Of a stretch of DNA of 64,000 nucleotides, positions 17,851 to 27,081 are shown piece after piece. The notes under the pieces are model-generated. The model searched no databases. It saw only the letters and a program-made list of their open reading frames with translations, and was not told the origin of the DNA. The stretch's first letter is position 1. Each line of letters begins with the position of its first letter. Location of the stretch: positions 2,108,001 through 2,172,000 of the forward strand of contig OZ252022.1 in assembly GCA_965247615.1 (NCBI GenBank). The letters are read 5' to 3'. The stretch comes from G965197715 sp965247615 (GTDB taxonomy: Bacteria; Chloroflexota; Dehalococcoidia; Lucifugimonadales; UBA1127). The position numbers and the translations under genes were made by a program.

Positions 17851-18864
17851 TTGCCCGTCCCACCCGTGATTTCCACCCGCGTCCTCAAGAACCGGACCCT
17901 CGTGCACGCACTCCACACAGCACGGGAAATCCTGCATGACGATGACGACAAAGGGTCCACCACACGCACACTTCAGTCACGGATCATCAAGAATCCGGTC
18001 TTCCTGCTGGCATGGCGCACAATTCGGGAGTTCATGCAGGACGACGGCCCGCACATGGCCGCCGGTGTCGCATACTACGCCATCCTCTCGCTCTTCCCCT
18101 TGATCGTGGGCCTCATCGCCCTCCTCGGCCCAGTCCTGGAATCGGACATTGTCAAGACGGGGCTCATCCGCTTCTTTCACTCCTACGTTCCCGGCTCCAC
18201 GGTGACCGTTGAGGCCAACATCGCGTCCGTGGGACGTCTGCGAAGCGAGTTGGGCTTGCTGAGCCTCCTTGGACTTTTCTGGACCTCCTTCGCCATCTTC
18301 GGCGCCATCAGCAGGTCCATGAACCGCGCCTATGACTCCCGCCGCAAACGGCCATTCTATATTGAGAAGCTGCGCCACATGGGAATGTCCATTGGAGTGG
18401 GCGTTCTGTTCCTCCTCTCCGTCACCGCAACAACCTTCCTGCAGTTCCTCGATAACCTTAACCTCCCTTTTCTCAGCCGGCTCGCCTTCCTGGAAAACGC
18501 GGCCATTAACGCTGCCGCAAGGCTGCTGCCATTCTTCCTCAGCTTGACCATCTTCATCCTGGTCTATAGGCTCGTCCCCAGCGTCCGGACCCGCTGGACC
18601 TACATCTGGCCCGGCGCCCTCTTCGCGGCCATCTGCTTCGAGCTGAGCAAGAGCCTCTTCGCATACTACGTCGACAACTTCGCCAAGTACGATCTCATCT
18701 ACGGCTCCCTTGGTTCGGTTGTCGCTCTCCTCATATGGGCCTATGCGTCCGCCCTGATCCTCATCCTCGGCGCGGAGCTCTCCTCGGTGTACGGCCGCAC
18801 GCGAGAGGCCGTCATGCGCGTCCATCCCGTTGAGGCTCACCACCGGCCAAAGAAGTCCCTCTAG
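17851..18864 (+). CDS. YihY/BrkB family membrane protein
   Basis: A 337-residue integral membrane protein with six predicted helices. The family region begins near residue 55 (FMQDDGPHMAAGVAYYAILS), the classic YihY/virulence-factor-BrkB opening, and ends near WAYASALILILGAELSSVYG. The N-terminal 50 residues are charged and soluble. TTG 17851 is used as start with GAGAGG upstream; a later in-frame start near the conserved core is possible. The family was once called RNase BN, which is now considered wrong. Function remains unclear. Confidence 0.85.
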   Translation: MPVPPVISTRVLKNRTLVHALHTAREILHDDDDKGSTTRTLQSRIIKNPVFLLAWRTIREFMQDDGPHMAAGVAYYAILSLFPLIVGLIALLGPVLESDIVKTGLIRFFHSYVPGSTVTVEANIASVGRLRSELGLLSLLGLFWTSFAIFGAISRSMNRAYDSRRKRPFYIEKLRHMGMSIGVGVLFLLSVTATTFLQFLDNLNLPFLSRLAFLENAAINAAARLLPFFLSLTIFILVYRLVPSVRTRWTYIWPGALFAAICFELSKSLFAYYVDNFAKYDLIYGSLGSVVALLIWAYASALILILGAELSSVYGRTREAVMRVHPVEAHHRPKKSL

Positions 18865-19012
18865 CGGCCGCGCCCCTCCGCACACCACCTGAAGGCGGGC
18901 CTCTGCTTCGTCCGCCCCCCACAGATGCCCCCATGCGGCGGCCCCGCCGCAAACTCTCGACACTGTCCCACCCTGCGTTCATAATCTCATCAGCACTCAT
19001 AGGAGGCACACC

Positions 19013-19627
19013 ATGGCCGAGGACATAGGTCTCTTCGAAGCCATCAACACCCAGCGCGCCCTGCGCTACCTCAAGCCGGATCCCGTGCCCGACGATCTCG
19101 TCAAGCGCGTCATCGACGCCGGCATCCGCGCCCCCAACGGCGGCAACGAGCAGCGCTGGGCCTTCGTCGTCATCAAGGACCCGGAAATCAAGCGCAGGAT
19201 GGCCCCCCTCTACGGCGGCGTCGGCCGGCCCGACCATGGCCCCGCCGAGTCGACCTCCGCCCAGCGTGCAACCGCCTCCTCCGACTACCTCGGCGAGCAC
19301 GCCGCCGAGGTGCCCGTCTGGATCCTCGCCTGCATCCAGAACCCCGGCACGGACATCAGCAACGGCGCATCCATCTACCCCGCCGTCCAGAACATGCTGC
19401 TGGCCGCCAGGGCCCTGGGCCTCGGCAGCGTCCTCACCACCCGCGTCCGCCGCGGCTACGAATCCGAAATCAAACAGTGGCTCGGCATTCCGGACGGCTG
19501 GGCCACCGCCGCCATGATCCCTCTCGGCTGGCCCCAGGATGGCCACCGCTACAGGCCCACCACGCGCCATCCCGCCTGGGAGGTGACCCATTGGGACCGC
19601 TGGGGCGCACAGCGTCCGGAGGAATAG
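19013..19627 (+). CDS. Nitroreductase family protein
   Basis: A 204-residue FMN-dependent oxidoreductase. The N-terminal AINTQRALRYLKPDPVP (R-x-x-R FMN phosphate region), RAPNGGNEQRWAFVVI and the later LAARALGLGSVLTT are characteristic. It likely acts as a homodimer reducing nitro or quinone-type substrates with NAD(P)H; the true substrate is unknown. AGGAGGCACACC before the ATG is a clear ribosome site. Stands apart from the Nudix gene by about 100 bases and may be co-transcribed with it. Confidence 0.88.
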   Translation: MAEDIGLFEAINTQRALRYLKPDPVPDDLVKRVIDAGIRAPNGGNEQRWAFVVIKDPEIKRRMAPLYGGVGRPDHGPAESTSAQRATASSDYLGEHAAEVPVWILACIQNPGTDISNGASIYPAVQNMLLAARALGLGSVLTTRVRRGYESEIKQWLGIPDGWATAAMIPLGWPQDGHRYRPTTRHPAWEVTHWDRWGAQRPEE

Positions 19628-19723
19628 GCCCCTGCCGTCCGGCCCGAACCCTCGTGGGAGGCCGTCCGAGAGTGCCGCGCCTCCGACATGCGCCACCAAT
19701 CCTCATTCAAGAGGCGTGACACC

Positions 19724-20260
19724 ATGCAGCAAGAGCTCCTCCTCAAGAGCCGGCGCGTCTTCGATGGCCGTGTCGTCAGCCTCCGCGTCGATGCCACCCG
19801 GGTCCTCAAAGGCGGCGCCGCCATCGAGGCCACGCGGGAGGTCGTCGAACACGCGCCCACCATCGTCGTCGTTCCCCTGGACGGCCACGGCAACGTCCTC
19901 CTCGTCGAGCAGTACCGCCACGCCACCGGCGAGACCCTCCTGGAGGCGCCCGCAGGCGGCATGGAGCCCGGCGAAAGCCCAGAGGACGCCGTGACTCGCG
20001 AGCTTCAGGAAGAGACCGGCTGCGCACCCGGTGAGCTCCAGCGCCTCACCTCCTTCTGGATCGCCCCGGGATGGTGCACCGAGTACATGCACGCCTACGT
20101 CGCCCGCGGCCTCACCCCCTCCCCGCTCCCCCAAGACGAGGATGAGGACGTGCGCGTCGCCCCGGTGCCCCTTGATAGCGTGCCGGGCCTCATCCGGGAT
20201 GGCCGCATCCGGGATGCCAAGAGCATCGCCGCCCTTCTCATGTTTCTCTGCGCCCAATGA
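19724..20260 (+). CDS. Nudix hydrolase, ADP-ribose pyrophosphatase type
   Basis: A 178-residue hydrolase. The Nudix box is complete: GGMEPGESPEDAVTRELQEE followed by TG (about residues 80-101), with the REL/EE metal ligands. The N-terminal strand region and VEQYRHATGETLLEAPAGG are typical of the ADP-ribose pyrophosphatase (NudF-like) subgroup, which cleaves ADP-ribose to AMP and ribose 5-phosphate. The start at ATG 19724 follows GAGG by nine bases; an ATG 12 codons upstream lacks one. Confidence 0.88.
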   Translation: MQQELLLKSRRVFDGRVVSLRVDATRVLKGGAAIEATREVVEHAPTIVVVPLDGHGNVLLVEQYRHATGETLLEAPAGGMEPGESPEDAVTRELQEETGCAPGELQRLTSFWIAPGWCTEYMHAYVARGLTPSPLPQDEDEDVRVAPVPLDSVPGLIRDGRIRDAKSIAALLMFLCAQ

Positions 20261-20315
20261 CGCACCCGGCCCACGCACTGCCCCACGACTCCACCATCAC
20301 TGCCCCCGCAAACCG

Positions 20316-20344
20316 TTGTTGCCGCCGCCACACCCTGGTATAGT
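20316..20344 (+). promoter_or_regulatory. Promoter of the sdh genes
   Basis: TTGTTG (20316-20321), a 17-base spacer and TATAGT (20339-20344) lie about 48 bases before the sdhA ATG. The -10 and spacing equal those of the nuo promoter. Confidence 0.6.
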
Positions 20345-20391
20345 GTCTGTGACGATAATCGCAACCCAGCCCACAGCAGGAAAAGACCCCC

Positions 20392-22068
20392 ATGTTTGAA
20401 CACGATGTCGTAGTGGTGGGCGCCGGTCTCGCGGGCATGCGCGCCGCCCTCGCGGCTCAACAGGCCGGGGCCAACGTCGCCATCGTCACCAAGGTCCACC
20501 CCGTGCGCAGTCACTCCAACGCGGCCCAGGGCGGCATCAACGCTGCCCTGACCGACCGCGGCGACGACTGGGAAGACCACGCCTTCTCCACCGTCAAGGG
20601 CAGCGATTGGCTCGGCGACCAGGACGCCATCGAGATCATGGCTCAGGAGGCTGGCCACGCCATCATCGAGCTGGAACACATGGGCGTCATCTTCAGCCGC
20701 GACGAAGAAGGCCACCTCGGCACGCGCCGCTTCGGCGGACAGGAGCGCGCCCGCACCTTCTTCGTCGCCGACATCACCGGTCAGGCCCTCCTCCAGGTCC
20801 TCTACGAGCAGATCGTCAAGGCCGACGTCCGCATCTATGAAGAGTGGTTTGTCACCTCCCTCGTCATGGACGACGGCCAGTGCCGCGGTATGGTCGCCCT
20901 CGAAATGATGACCGGCGACCTCCACCTCATCAAGTCCACGACCGTCATCCTCGCCACCGGCGGCCTCGGCCGCGCCTTCGAGCCCAGCACCAACGGCGTC
21001 ATCGTCACCGGCGACGGCATGTCCCTCGCCTACCGCGCCGGCGCACCCCTCATGGACATGGAGATGGTCCAGTACCATCCCACCACCCTCAAGGGCAACG
21101 GCGTCCTTATCACCGAGGCCGCCCGCGGCGAAGGCGCATTCCTCATCAACAAAGACGGCGACCGCTTCATGTCCACCTATGCCCCCAAAATGCTCGATCT
21201 CGCCTCCCGCGACGTCGTCTCCCGCTCCGAGCAGACCGAGATCCTCCAGGGCCGTGACGTCGACGGCTGCGTCCTCCTCGACCTCCGCCACCTCGGACGC
21301 GAGCTCATCGAGACCCGCCTCAGCTACATCAACGAAGTCACCATGGACTTCCTCGGCCTCAACCTCATCGAGCAACCCGTCCCCATCCGGCCCGGCATGC
21401 ACTACCAGATGGGCGGCATCAAGACCGACGTCCTCGGCGCCACCACCGTCCCCGGTCTCTACGCCGCCGGCGAGTGCGCCTGCGTCAGCGTCCACGGCGG
21501 CAACCGCCTCGGCGCCAACTCCCTCCTCGACACCGTCATCTTCGGCCGCCGCTCCGGCGAGGCCGCAGCCGCCTACGCAGCCGACCACCCCACCGCCTCC
21601 CTCTCCGAGTCCCTGATCGCCGCGGACCAGGCCCAGATCCGCGCCCTCCTCGACCGCGACAGCAACGGCGACAGCGTCGCCAAGGTCCGCCTCGCCATGG
21701 GAGAAACCATGAACGAGCACCTGGCCGTCTTCCGCAACGAGGAGGGTATGCAGACCGCCCTCAGCACCGTCCGCGACCTCAAGGAACGCTTCACCAGGGT
21801 CCCCGTCCAGCACAAGGGCAAGGTATTCAACACCGCCCTCGTCTTTGCCCTGGAGCTCGGCTTCATGCTGGACTGCGCGGAGACCATCTCCTTCAGCGGC
21901 CTCAACCGCAAGGAGAGCCGCGGCGCACACTATCGCACCGACATGCCCGACCGTGACGACGAGAACTTCATGAAGCACACCGTCGTCAACCATTCGCCGG
22001 ACGGGCCCCACATCGACTTCTCCCCCGTAACCATCACCCGCTGGCCGCCCGAAGTGAGGGTCTACTGA
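20392..22068 (+). CDS. sdhA: Succinate dehydrogenase / fumarate reductase flavoprotein subunit
   Basis: A 558-residue FAD subunit that oxidises succinate to fumarate. The N-terminal Rossmann motif is VVVGAGLAGMRAAL; the flavin-linking region reads VRSHSNAAQGGINAAL with the His for covalent FAD. Substrate-site elements include MEMVQYHPTTLKGNGVLITE, the capping-domain EGAFLINKDGDRFM and RPGMHYQMGGI. The C-terminal helix bundle is normal. It overlaps sdhB by one base (TGATG), so the pair is translationally coupled. No SdhC/SdhD anchor genes follow; the CCG protein at 23193 probably replaces them. Confidence 0.95.
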   Translation: MFEHDVVVVGAGLAGMRAALAAQQAGANVAIVTKVHPVRSHSNAAQGGINAALTDRGDDWEDHAFSTVKGSDWLGDQDAIEIMAQEAGHAIIELEHMGVIFSRDEEGHLGTRRFGGQERARTFFVADITGQALLQVLYEQIVKADVRIYEEWFVTSLVMDDGQCRGMVALEMMTGDLHLIKSTTVILATGGLGRAFEPSTNGVIVTGDGMSLAYRAGAPLMDMEMVQYHPTTLKGNGVLITEAARGEGAFLINKDGDRFMSTYAPKMLDLASRDVVSRSEQTEILQGRDVDGCVLLDLRHLGRELIETRLSYINEVTMDFLGLNLIEQPVPIRPGMHYQMGGIKTDVLGATTVPGLYAAGECACVSVHGGNRLGANSLLDTVIFGRRSGEAAAAYAADHPTASLSESLIAADQAQIRALLDRDSNGDSVAKVRLAMGETMNEHLAVFRNEEGMQTALSTVRDLKERFTRVPVQHKGKVFNTALVFALELGFMLDCAETISFSGLNRKESRGAHYRTDMPDRDDENFMKHTVVNHSPDGPHIDFSPVTITRWPPEVRVY

Positions 22069-23033
22069 TGCAGGTCACACTCAAGATCAAACGCTTCGAC
22101 CCCGAGGCCGAGAACCCCACTCCATACCAGGAGACCTTCCCCCTGGAGATTGAGGACCACTTCACCGTCTTGGACTCCCTTATCAAGGTCCGGGAAGAGG
22201 TGGACGAGTCCCTTGCCCTCCGCTGCTCCTGCCGCGCATCCATCTGCGGCTCCTGCGCAATGCGCGTCAACGGCCACGCCCGCCTCGCCTGCAAGACCCG
22301 CGTCACCAGCGTCATCGACCAGAACGGCGCCGTCAATGTGGAGCCCGCGGGCAACCTGCCCGTCGTCAAAGACCTCGTCGTGGACATGGAACCCTTCTGG
22401 GGCAAGATCCGGGACATCCAGCCCTGGATGCAGCCCAAGGGCCCGGAGCCCGAGCAGGAGTACGTTGTCCCCAATGAGGCCATGCAGCACCTCACCAGCG
22501 TCATGGGGTGCATCATGTGCGGCGCGTGCGTTTCGGACTGCACCGTCTTGGAGGTCGACAAGTCCTTCCTCGGCCCCGCCGCCCTCGCCAAGGCCTACCG
22601 TTTCGTCGCCGACCCCCGCGACGACGCCGACCAGTCCCGATTCAAGCTCTACAGCGAACCCGGCGGCATATGGGACTGCACCCGCTGCTTCGAGTGCGTC
22701 CAGGTCTGCCCCAAGGGCGTCGCTCCTATGGACCGCATCATGGGCATCCGGGAGCGCGCCATGGAGGCCGGCTTCAACAAGAGCTACGGCGCACGCCACG
22801 CAGAGGCCTTCACGGAGCTCGTCGGCCACTCAGGCCGCCTCGACGAGCTCAAGCTCCCCCTCAAGACCTTCGGCCTCTTCAACCTCCCCAAGCTCATCGG
22901 CTTAATGCCCGTCGCCATCCGCGCCGGCTATAGGCGCAAGGTCCCGCCCATCCTCCACCGCAACATCCCCGGCGTAGAGGGCGTGCGTCGCATCGTCCAA
23001 AAGGTGAAGACCATCCAGCGCCAGGGTCCCTAG
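22068..23033 (+). CDS. sdhB: Succinate dehydrogenase iron-sulfur subunit
   Basis: A 321-residue subunit with an N-terminal [2Fe-2S] ferredoxin domain (CSCRASICGSCAMRVNG then CKT, about residues 51-80) and a C-terminal domain with CIMCGACVSDC and CTRCFECVQVCPKG. It is longer than the usual 230-260 residues, with a C-terminal extension of about 60 residues after the last cluster motif. It passes electrons from SdhA toward the membrane acceptor. In type E enzymes a CCG protein takes the place of the haem anchors, and such a gene follows. Confidence 0.94.
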   Translation: MQVTLKIKRFDPEAENPTPYQETFPLEIEDHFTVLDSLIKVREEVDESLALRCSCRASICGSCAMRVNGHARLACKTRVTSVIDQNGAVNVEPAGNLPVVKDLVVDMEPFWGKIRDIQPWMQPKGPEPEQEYVVPNEAMQHLTSVMGCIMCGACVSDCTVLEVDKSFLGPAALAKAYRFVADPRDDADQSRFKLYSEPGGIWDCTRCFECVQVCPKGVAPMDRIMGIRERAMEAGFNKSYGARHAEAFTELVGHSGRLDELKLPLKTFGLFNLPKLIGLMPVAIRAGYRRKVPPILHRNIPGVEGVRRIVQKVKTIQRQGP

Positions 23034-23192
23034 GCGCCCATGGCGCCCCATCGGAAAATGCATAGCCGTCACCCAGAGACCAGCAAGGACCAAGCGCCAA
23101 TCCTGGACTTGAGCCGCCAGGCATCAGGGCCGTTGGGCACTGCGCAAACCCGGCTCATAGCCGCCGGTCACTAACCCCAAAGGAGGACCTGG

Positions 23193-24074
23193 GTGAAATA
23201 CGCCTTCTTCCCCGGATGCGTTTCCCGCGGAGGCTGCCCGGAGCTCTACCCCGCCGCCGTTGCCGTGGCTGAGAAGCTCGGCCTGGAGCTAGAGGAGATG
23301 CACGGAGCCTCGTGCACCGGCGCCGGTGTCATGCAGGAAGCCAATCTCTTCCTCACCGACTGCCTCAACGCCCGCACCTTCGCCCAGGCCCAGCAAATGG
23401 GCCTGCCCATCATGAACATCTGCAGCACCTGCATGGGTGTCATGGCCCAGGCAAAGCACCGTCTCAAGGACGACGACTACCGCCGGCGCGTCAACGACGT
23501 CCTCGCCGAAGAGGGCCTCGCCTACTCCGGCGACGTCGAGATCAAGCACTTGCTGTGGGTTCTCGTCGAGGACGTGGGGCTGGACCAGCTCCGATCCCTC
23601 GTCGTCCGACCCCTGACGGGGTTCAAGGTCGCCCCGTTCTACGGCTGCTACGTCGTCCGCCCCAGTGACGTCTTGGAGTACGACAAGTACCCCCTCCGTG
23701 AGCAGGCCCTCGAGCTCGTGACCGAGGCCGTGGGCGCAGAGCCCATCGACTTCGCCGGAAAGACCCGCTGCTGCGGCTTCCCCATCCTCACCATCAATGA
23801 GAAAAACTCCGTCGCCATGGTCGCCAAGCACACCCTGGATGCCAAGTCGGAAGGCGCTCAGGCCATGGTCACGCCGTGCCCCCTCTGCCATCTCAACCTG
23901 GACGGCTACCAGCCCACCGCCTCCAGTCAGGCGCGCCAGGAGATCGACTTGCCCATCCTGCACCTGCCCCAGCTCATCGGGCTGGCCATCGGCGTCGATC
24001 CCGGCAAGCTCGGCTTGGCGCGCCACATCGTCTCCACCTACGACGTTATGATGGAGTTGGGCATTCGTGTATAG
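23193..24074 (+). CDS. CCG-domain (HdrB/SdhE-like) protein, probable succinate dehydrogenase anchor
   Basis: A 293-residue protein with two cysteine-rich CCG domains. The N-terminal copy has PGCVSRGGCPE and CSTCMG; the C-terminal copy is complete: CYVVRPS, then TRCCGFPIL and TPCPLCHLN. This is the architecture of heterodisulfide reductase subunit B and of SdhE in type E succinate dehydrogenases, where it binds a noncubane cluster and contacts quinone. The GTG start at 23193 follows AAAGGAGG. It lies 159 bases after sdhB on the same strand. There are no transmembrane helices, so membrane contact would be through amphipathic helices. The SDH link is inference from order. Confidence 0.8.
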   Translation: MKYAFFPGCVSRGGCPELYPAAVAVAEKLGLELEEMHGASCTGAGVMQEANLFLTDCLNARTFAQAQQMGLPIMNICSTCMGVMAQAKHRLKDDDYRRRVNDVLAEEGLAYSGDVEIKHLLWVLVEDVGLDQLRSLVVRPLTGFKVAPFYGCYVVRPSDVLEYDKYPLREQALELVTEAVGAEPIDFAGKTRCCGFPILTINEKNSVAMVAKHTLDAKSEGAQAMVTPCPLCHLNLDGYQPTASSQARQEIDLPILHLPQLIGLAIGVDPGKLGLARHIVSTYDVMMELGIRV

Positions 24075-24229
24075 CAGTTCCGCTCGCGCAACCCTGGGAG
24101 GCCGGGAGGGCGACGCCCCGGAATCGAAGCCCTGCACCGCGAGCATGGGCACTCGTTCCTCGGATAGAAAAGCCGGATAGTCAGGAATAGCCACCGCGTG
24201 GGAAAACACATCCCCAGATCTGGACAGCC

Positions 24230-25144
24230 ATGATTGAAATCCCCTTCAATCCCATCATCTTCAACGTAGGCAGCCTTGTTCTGGGCTGGCACGGCATATT
24301 CAGCGTCGTCGGCGTGGCCGTCGGCGTCTACCTCACCGCCAGATGGGCGCTCCCCTACGGGATCTCCAGGGACTCCGTGTATGAGACCGCTATCTGGGTC
24401 CTCATTGGCGGCGTCATCGGCGCACGCGCCGTGGCCATCTTCGACGACCTCGATTTCTACGTCAACAACCCCCTCCAGATAGTCGCCTTCTGGCGCGGCG
24501 GCGTCGCCATCTGGGGCGGAGTCCTCGGCGGCCTCGCGGGCGGCGCGCTATACGCCAGGCGGGCCGGCCTCCCCTTCGCCCGCTTCGCAGACGTCGTCGC
24601 TCCCGCTCTCGCCATCGGCCTCATCATCGGCCGCTTGGGGGACATCATCAACGGTGAGCACTGCGCCGAGCTTACCAACCAGTTCTGGGGCTTCATCTAC
24701 ACCCACTCTGGCAGCCCGGCCCGCTTCTGCTTCGGCGTCATCCCCAGCCCGCCCATGCACCCGGCCATTGCCTACGAAATGCTCTGGAATGGACTCGTCG
24801 CCGCCGCCCTCTGGTGGGGCCTCAAAGACCGGATCCGCCCAGCCGGTATGGTTATGGCCGCCTTCTTGGCCCTCTACGCCGCGGGGCGCTTCTTCGTCGG
24901 CTTCCTCCATACCTACACAGACTACATCGGGGACCTGAACGAGCTCCAGCTCATCTCCATCGCTGTGCTGCTCGTCACCGTGCCCCTCCTGGGACTCAAG
25001 GCACGGATCGGCCCCAAGGAGCCCCCCGACTACTCCGAGCCCACACCACCCTCCCGGCCGCTCCCCCCCAGGGCCGAGCGCCGCCGCCGCGCAGCCCGCC
25101 AAGCCCGCCGCGAGAGCCAGCATCGCTCAGAACCCCACCCCTAG
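24230..25144 (+). CDS. lgt: Prolipoprotein diacylglyceryl transferase
   Basis: A 304-residue inner-membrane enzyme that attaches diacylglycerol to the lipobox Cys of prolipoproteins. Seven or so helices are visible. Signatures: LGWHGIFSVVGVAVG near the N-terminus, GRLGDIINGEHCAELT (the Lgt motif with the essential Arg; about residues 136-151) and MHPAIAYEMLWNG. The C-terminal 45 residues form a charged Arg/Pro-rich tail not seen in most homologues. The several lipoproteins in this window are its likely substrates. Confidence 0.93.
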   Translation: MIEIPFNPIIFNVGSLVLGWHGIFSVVGVAVGVYLTARWALPYGISRDSVYETAIWVLIGGVIGARAVAIFDDLDFYVNNPLQIVAFWRGGVAIWGGVLGGLAGGALYARRAGLPFARFADVVAPALAIGLIIGRLGDIINGEHCAELTNQFWGFIYTHSGSPARFCFGVIPSPPMHPAIAYEMLWNGLVAAALWWGLKDRIRPAGMVMAAFLALYAAGRFFVGFLHTYTDYIGDLNELQLISIAVLLVTVPLLGLKARIGPKEPPDYSEPTPPSRPLPPRAERRRRAARQARRESQHRSEPHP

Positions 25145-25305
25145 CCCCTCGCACCATCAGAGCGATGCTCGGGCCTGCAAGCCGCTCATGGTAAGCCACC
25201 CACAGCGAACCCGCGCCACCCTCCCCGTAGGGGCCGACCTCGTGCCCGCCCCTCCCGGATCTGCCGCTCACGCCAAGGCCCCACCCAACAACGACACAGC
25301 CCCCC

Positions 25306-27075
25306 TCATCCAGGGCTCACCCGGAAATCAAGCACCCGGAGCTGCACTGCTGCCCCCCCTCTGAACCTGTCCAGACTCAGCGCATAGACAACGTCCATCA
25401 GCGTCTCCTCCGGACCGGCCAACGCGCCGCGGCTGGGCAACGAGTTGCCCCCCCAGCTCTGATTGAAGGCGATGGCGTTCCACACAGCACCCTTGTGCCG
25501 AAGCGTCAAGCTCAGGTGCTGCCCCTCGCTTCCCACAGCCCGCACCCCCATCACACGCATCCCCTTCGTAAGGAAAACAGGCGGCGGGTTCCCCTGGCCA
25601 AAGGGGGCCAGCGTGCCGAGAAAGCTGAACGTGTCACCCAGCAGCTCCGGCACCGAGACCTCCGCGTCGATCCGCAGCCGCGGCGTCAGGTCCGTTCCCT
25701 CCAGCGCGCCCCGTGCCAGGGCCTCGAGACGCTGCTGAATCGAAGCAAGCTCCCCGTTCCTGGCCACCAGACCCGCCGCCGCTGGGTGCCCTCCGGACCG
25801 AAGCAGGAGGTCCGCGCATCCATTGAACGCCGCCGCCAGATCGAACTCCGGAATGCTCCGTCCGCTGGCCCGCACCAGCTCACCGTCCAGGGAAGCCACC
25901 ACCACCGGACGATAGAACGCCTCCACCAGCCGCGACGCCACCAACCCGTTGATCCCCGGGGCAAACTCCTCGCTCGCCAGAAACAGCAGGCTCTCCGTCT
26001 CCGCCTGCCCCCGCGCCTCCTCCATCGCCCGGCCCAGCATGCTCTCCGTCAGACTCCGCCGCTGGTCGTTCCGCGACTCCAGCGCACTGGCAAGCTCCCG
26101 GGCCTCACCCGGCTCCTTGCACGTGAGCAGCCGAAAGCTCGGCTCGGCCCCGTCTATGCGCCCTGCGGCGTTCAGCCGCGGCGCAAGCACGAAGGGGATC
26201 GTCTCATGGTCGACGTCACCCGGCGCCACGCGCGCGCGCTCCAGCAGCGCCAGAAGCCCCACGTTGGCCGTACGGCGCAGCGCCGCGACACCCAACTGCA
26301 CCAGCATCCGGTTCTCGCCCCGCAGCGGCGCCATGTCCGCCACCGTGCCCAGCGACGCCAACTCCAACATCGCCTCGTCCGGCCGTCGCCCAAGCCGCTG
26401 GTACACCCCCTGCGCCACCTTGAACGCCAGCCCCGCGCCCGTAAGGTGCGGGTTCGGGTACGCCGTCGGGCTATCCGCATCTCCGCCCGCCGTAATGGTC
26501 GCGTAGGCCCGCGGCCGCACCTCCGCCGGCACGTGATGGTCCGTGATGATGGTCTCCATCCCCACGTCATGCGCCAGCTCCACCTCCTCCACGCCCGTGA
26601 TGCCCGTATCGACGGTGATCAGCAGTGTCGCCCCCTGCCTCGCCAGGCCGCTGATGGCCTCCCGGTTCAGGCCGTGGCCCTCTCTGATGCGATGGGGGAT
26701 GTGCGCAACCACTTTCCCCCCCAACCCCGTCAGCGCCTCGTGCAGCAGCGCCGTCGCCGTCACCCCGTCCGTGTCGAAGTCCCCATAGACGGCGATGGTC
26801 TCCCCATCATCGATGGCTCGGAGAATCCGGTCCGCGGCCTGCTCCATCTGTGGAAGGAGGAACGGGTCTGGAAGGTCGCCGCCCTCCGTGCCCACAAACG
26901 CCTGCGCCGACGACGGGTCCGTGATGCCCCGGTTGTACAGGAGCTGCGCCCACAGCGGCGGCATCCCCAGGAGACGGCTCAGATCGGAGGGTGCGGGCGG
27001 CGCGACATCCCAGCGGCGGCGCGGTGTGGCACGCGCGCGCGGACCGGCTGGCGCGTCCTTGGAGCCGGACGTCAC
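25306..27075 (-). CDS. recJ: Single-stranded-DNA-specific exonuclease RecJ
   Basis: A 589-residue 5'-3' exonuclease of the DHH family used in repair and recombination. Motifs: VYGDFDTDGVTATALL (about residue 95), LITVDTGI, ITDHHVPAE (the DHH motif), then ASLGTVADMAPL and RLNAAGRI. The C-terminal DHHA1 part holds SGGHPAAAGL, and an OB-fold domain ends the protein. Start codon GTG at 27075, six bases beyond the fabF stop, so recJ is the distal gene of a fabF-recJ unit. Confidence 0.93.
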   Translation of the reverse strand: MTSGSKDAPAGPRARATPRRRWDVAPPAPSDLSRLLGMPPLWAQLLYNRGITDPSSAQAFVGTEGGDLPDPFLLPQMEQAADRILRAIDDGETIAVYGDFDTDGVTATALLHEALTGLGGKVVAHIPHRIREGHGLNREAISGLARQGATLLITVDTGITGVEEVELAHDVGMETIITDHHVPAEVRPRAYATITAGGDADSPTAYPNPHLTGAGLAFKVAQGVYQRLGRRPDEAMLELASLGTVADMAPLRGENRMLVQLGVAALRRTANVGLLALLERARVAPGDVDHETIPFVLAPRLNAAGRIDGAEPSFRLLTCKEPGEARELASALESRNDQRRSLTESMLGRAMEEARGQAETESLLFLASEEFAPGINGLVASRLVEAFYRPVVVASLDGELVRASGRSIPEFDLAAAFNGCADLLLRSGGHPAAAGLVARNGELASIQQRLEALARGALEGTDLTPRLRIDAEVSVPELLGDTFSFLGTLAPFGQGNPPPVFLTKGMRVMGVRAVGSEGQHLSLTLRHKGAVWNAIAFNQSWGGNSLPSRGALAGPEETLMDVVYALSLDRFRGGAAVQLRVLDFRVSPG

Positions 27076-27081
27076 TTCTCG

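Noticed and set aside
17373..17969. Minus-strand open frame of about 200 codons in the gap before the YihY gene
   Set aside because: No ribosome site, no recognisable sequence, and overlapping frames on the other strand look equally random.
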